A stretch of 61,432 nucleotides of DNA, from positions 1 through 61,432 of the forward strand of contig VHCN01000016.1 in assembly GCA_016871675.1 (NCBI GenBank), in the 5' to 3' direction. The position numbers and the translations under genes were made by a program. A model generated the notes under the pieces. It saw only the letters and a program-made list of their open reading frames with translations, was not told the origin of the DNA and searched no databases. Shown in pieces: positions 61,158 through 61,432 of this stretch (positions are counted from its first letter, which is position 1; every line of letters begins with the position of its first letter). Source of the stretch: Verrucomicrobiota bacterium. GTDB lineage: Bacteria; Verrucomicrobiota; Verrucomicrobiia; Limisphaerales; VHCN01.

Positions 61158-61432
61158 ATGCTCAAGAACATTTTCCAGACGTTTGCCAACTGCTTCAAGG
61201 TGCCGGAGCTCAAGTCCCGGATCCTGTTCACCTTGCTGCTGCTGGGGTTGACGCGGCTGGTGTCGCTCTGCCCGATCCCGAGCCTTGACGGGCAGTTGCT
61301 GGCCGAGTTTTTTGAGTTGCAGGCGCAGAAGGGCACGGGCGGCGGGTTGCTCGGCCTCTACAGCATGTTCACGGGCGGCGCGCTTGAGCGGTGCGCGATC
61401 GGGTCGCTGGGCATCATGCCGTATATCAGCGC
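61158..61432 (+). CDS. secY: Preprotein translocase subunit SecY, N-terminal part (cut by window edge)
   Basis: The first 91 residues of SecY, the channel of the Sec translocon. MLKNIFQTFANCFKVPELKS and the first transmembrane helix (RILFTLLLLGLTRLVSLCPI) match the family; LYSMFTGGALERCAIGSLGI begins the plug and second-helix region. The gene lies 29 nt after rplO, as expected. The remainder lies beyond the window. Confidence 0.97.
   Translation, partial: MLKNIFQTFANCFKVPELKSRILFTLLLLGLTRLVSLCPIPSLDGQLLAEFFELQAQKGTGGGLLGLYSMFTGGALERCAIGSLGIMPYIS

Overview
The window is a GC-rich chromosomal segment, most likely from a member of the PVC superphylum. A Verrucomicrobiota lineage related to Pedosphaera/Limisphaerales fits best, with Planctomycetota as the alternative. 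The assignment rests on several Tat-exported DUF1501 proteins paired with DUF1549/DUF1553 and planctomycete-type cytochrome c (PSCyt1) proteins, on PPC and WD40 surface proteins, and on ribosomal-protein genes that mostly lack a recognisable Shine-Dalgarno sequence. No rRNA, CRISPR array or transposase gene was seen.

Region 1 (1-7.0 kb): the 3' end of a DUF1553 gene and its DUF1501 partner. They are followed on the minus strand by a secreted PHP-domain/esterase fusion, a HEAT-repeat lipoprotein, a TatD-like metal hydrolase, a Phd/VapC-type toxin-antitoxin pair with a clear palindromic operator, and a small conserved-looking protein of unknown function.

Region 2 (7.0-29.0 kb): a plus-strand run of twelve-kilobase scale and more made of exported proteins. 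It holds two tandem DUF1501 paralogues, a BIG2-PSCyt1-DUF1549-DUF1553 protein with its DUF1501 partner, a PPC/coiled-coil protein, a cytochrome-WD40-coiled coil-WD40 protein, a membrane protein with coiled coils and a polyglycine run, a small secreted squalene-cyclase-fold protein, and three consecutive paralogues of an unrecognised family (paired small beta modules flanking a concanavalin-like domain). Junctions from 20.2 kb onward overlap by 4-11 nt, so the last five genes look translationally coupled. This is the best candidate here for an undescribed system. I infer a cell-surface assembly for binding or processing polymers, with electron-transfer partners; the sequence does not show the substrate.

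Region 3 (29.0-34.9 kb): minus-strand genes for a secreted blue-copper/cytochrome c protein, a beta-CASP metallo-beta-lactamase-fold nuclease, an MFS transporter and a creatininase-family amidohydrolase. A 331-bp divergent intergenic region follows, carrying a 91-bp MITE-like element with perfect 15-bp terminal inverted repeats.

Region 4 (34.9-61.4 kb): one continuous information-processing supercluster: tRNA-Thr, tuf, tRNA-Trp, tRNA-Ser, secE, nusG, rplK, rplA, rplJ, rplL, rpoB, rpoC, rpsL, rpsG, fusA, rpsJ and the S10/spc ribosomal genes through rplO to a truncated secY. rpmD (L30) is absent, tuf is not in the str cluster, and a rho-independent terminator sits between rpsG and fusA. Spacers contain degenerate AATTGGGAAT/CGAAAC-type low-complexity sequence. 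A similar stretch appears inside fusA as an apparent in-frame insertion. Third-position base preference switches from C-rich to G-rich part-way through rpoC and back at rpsJ.
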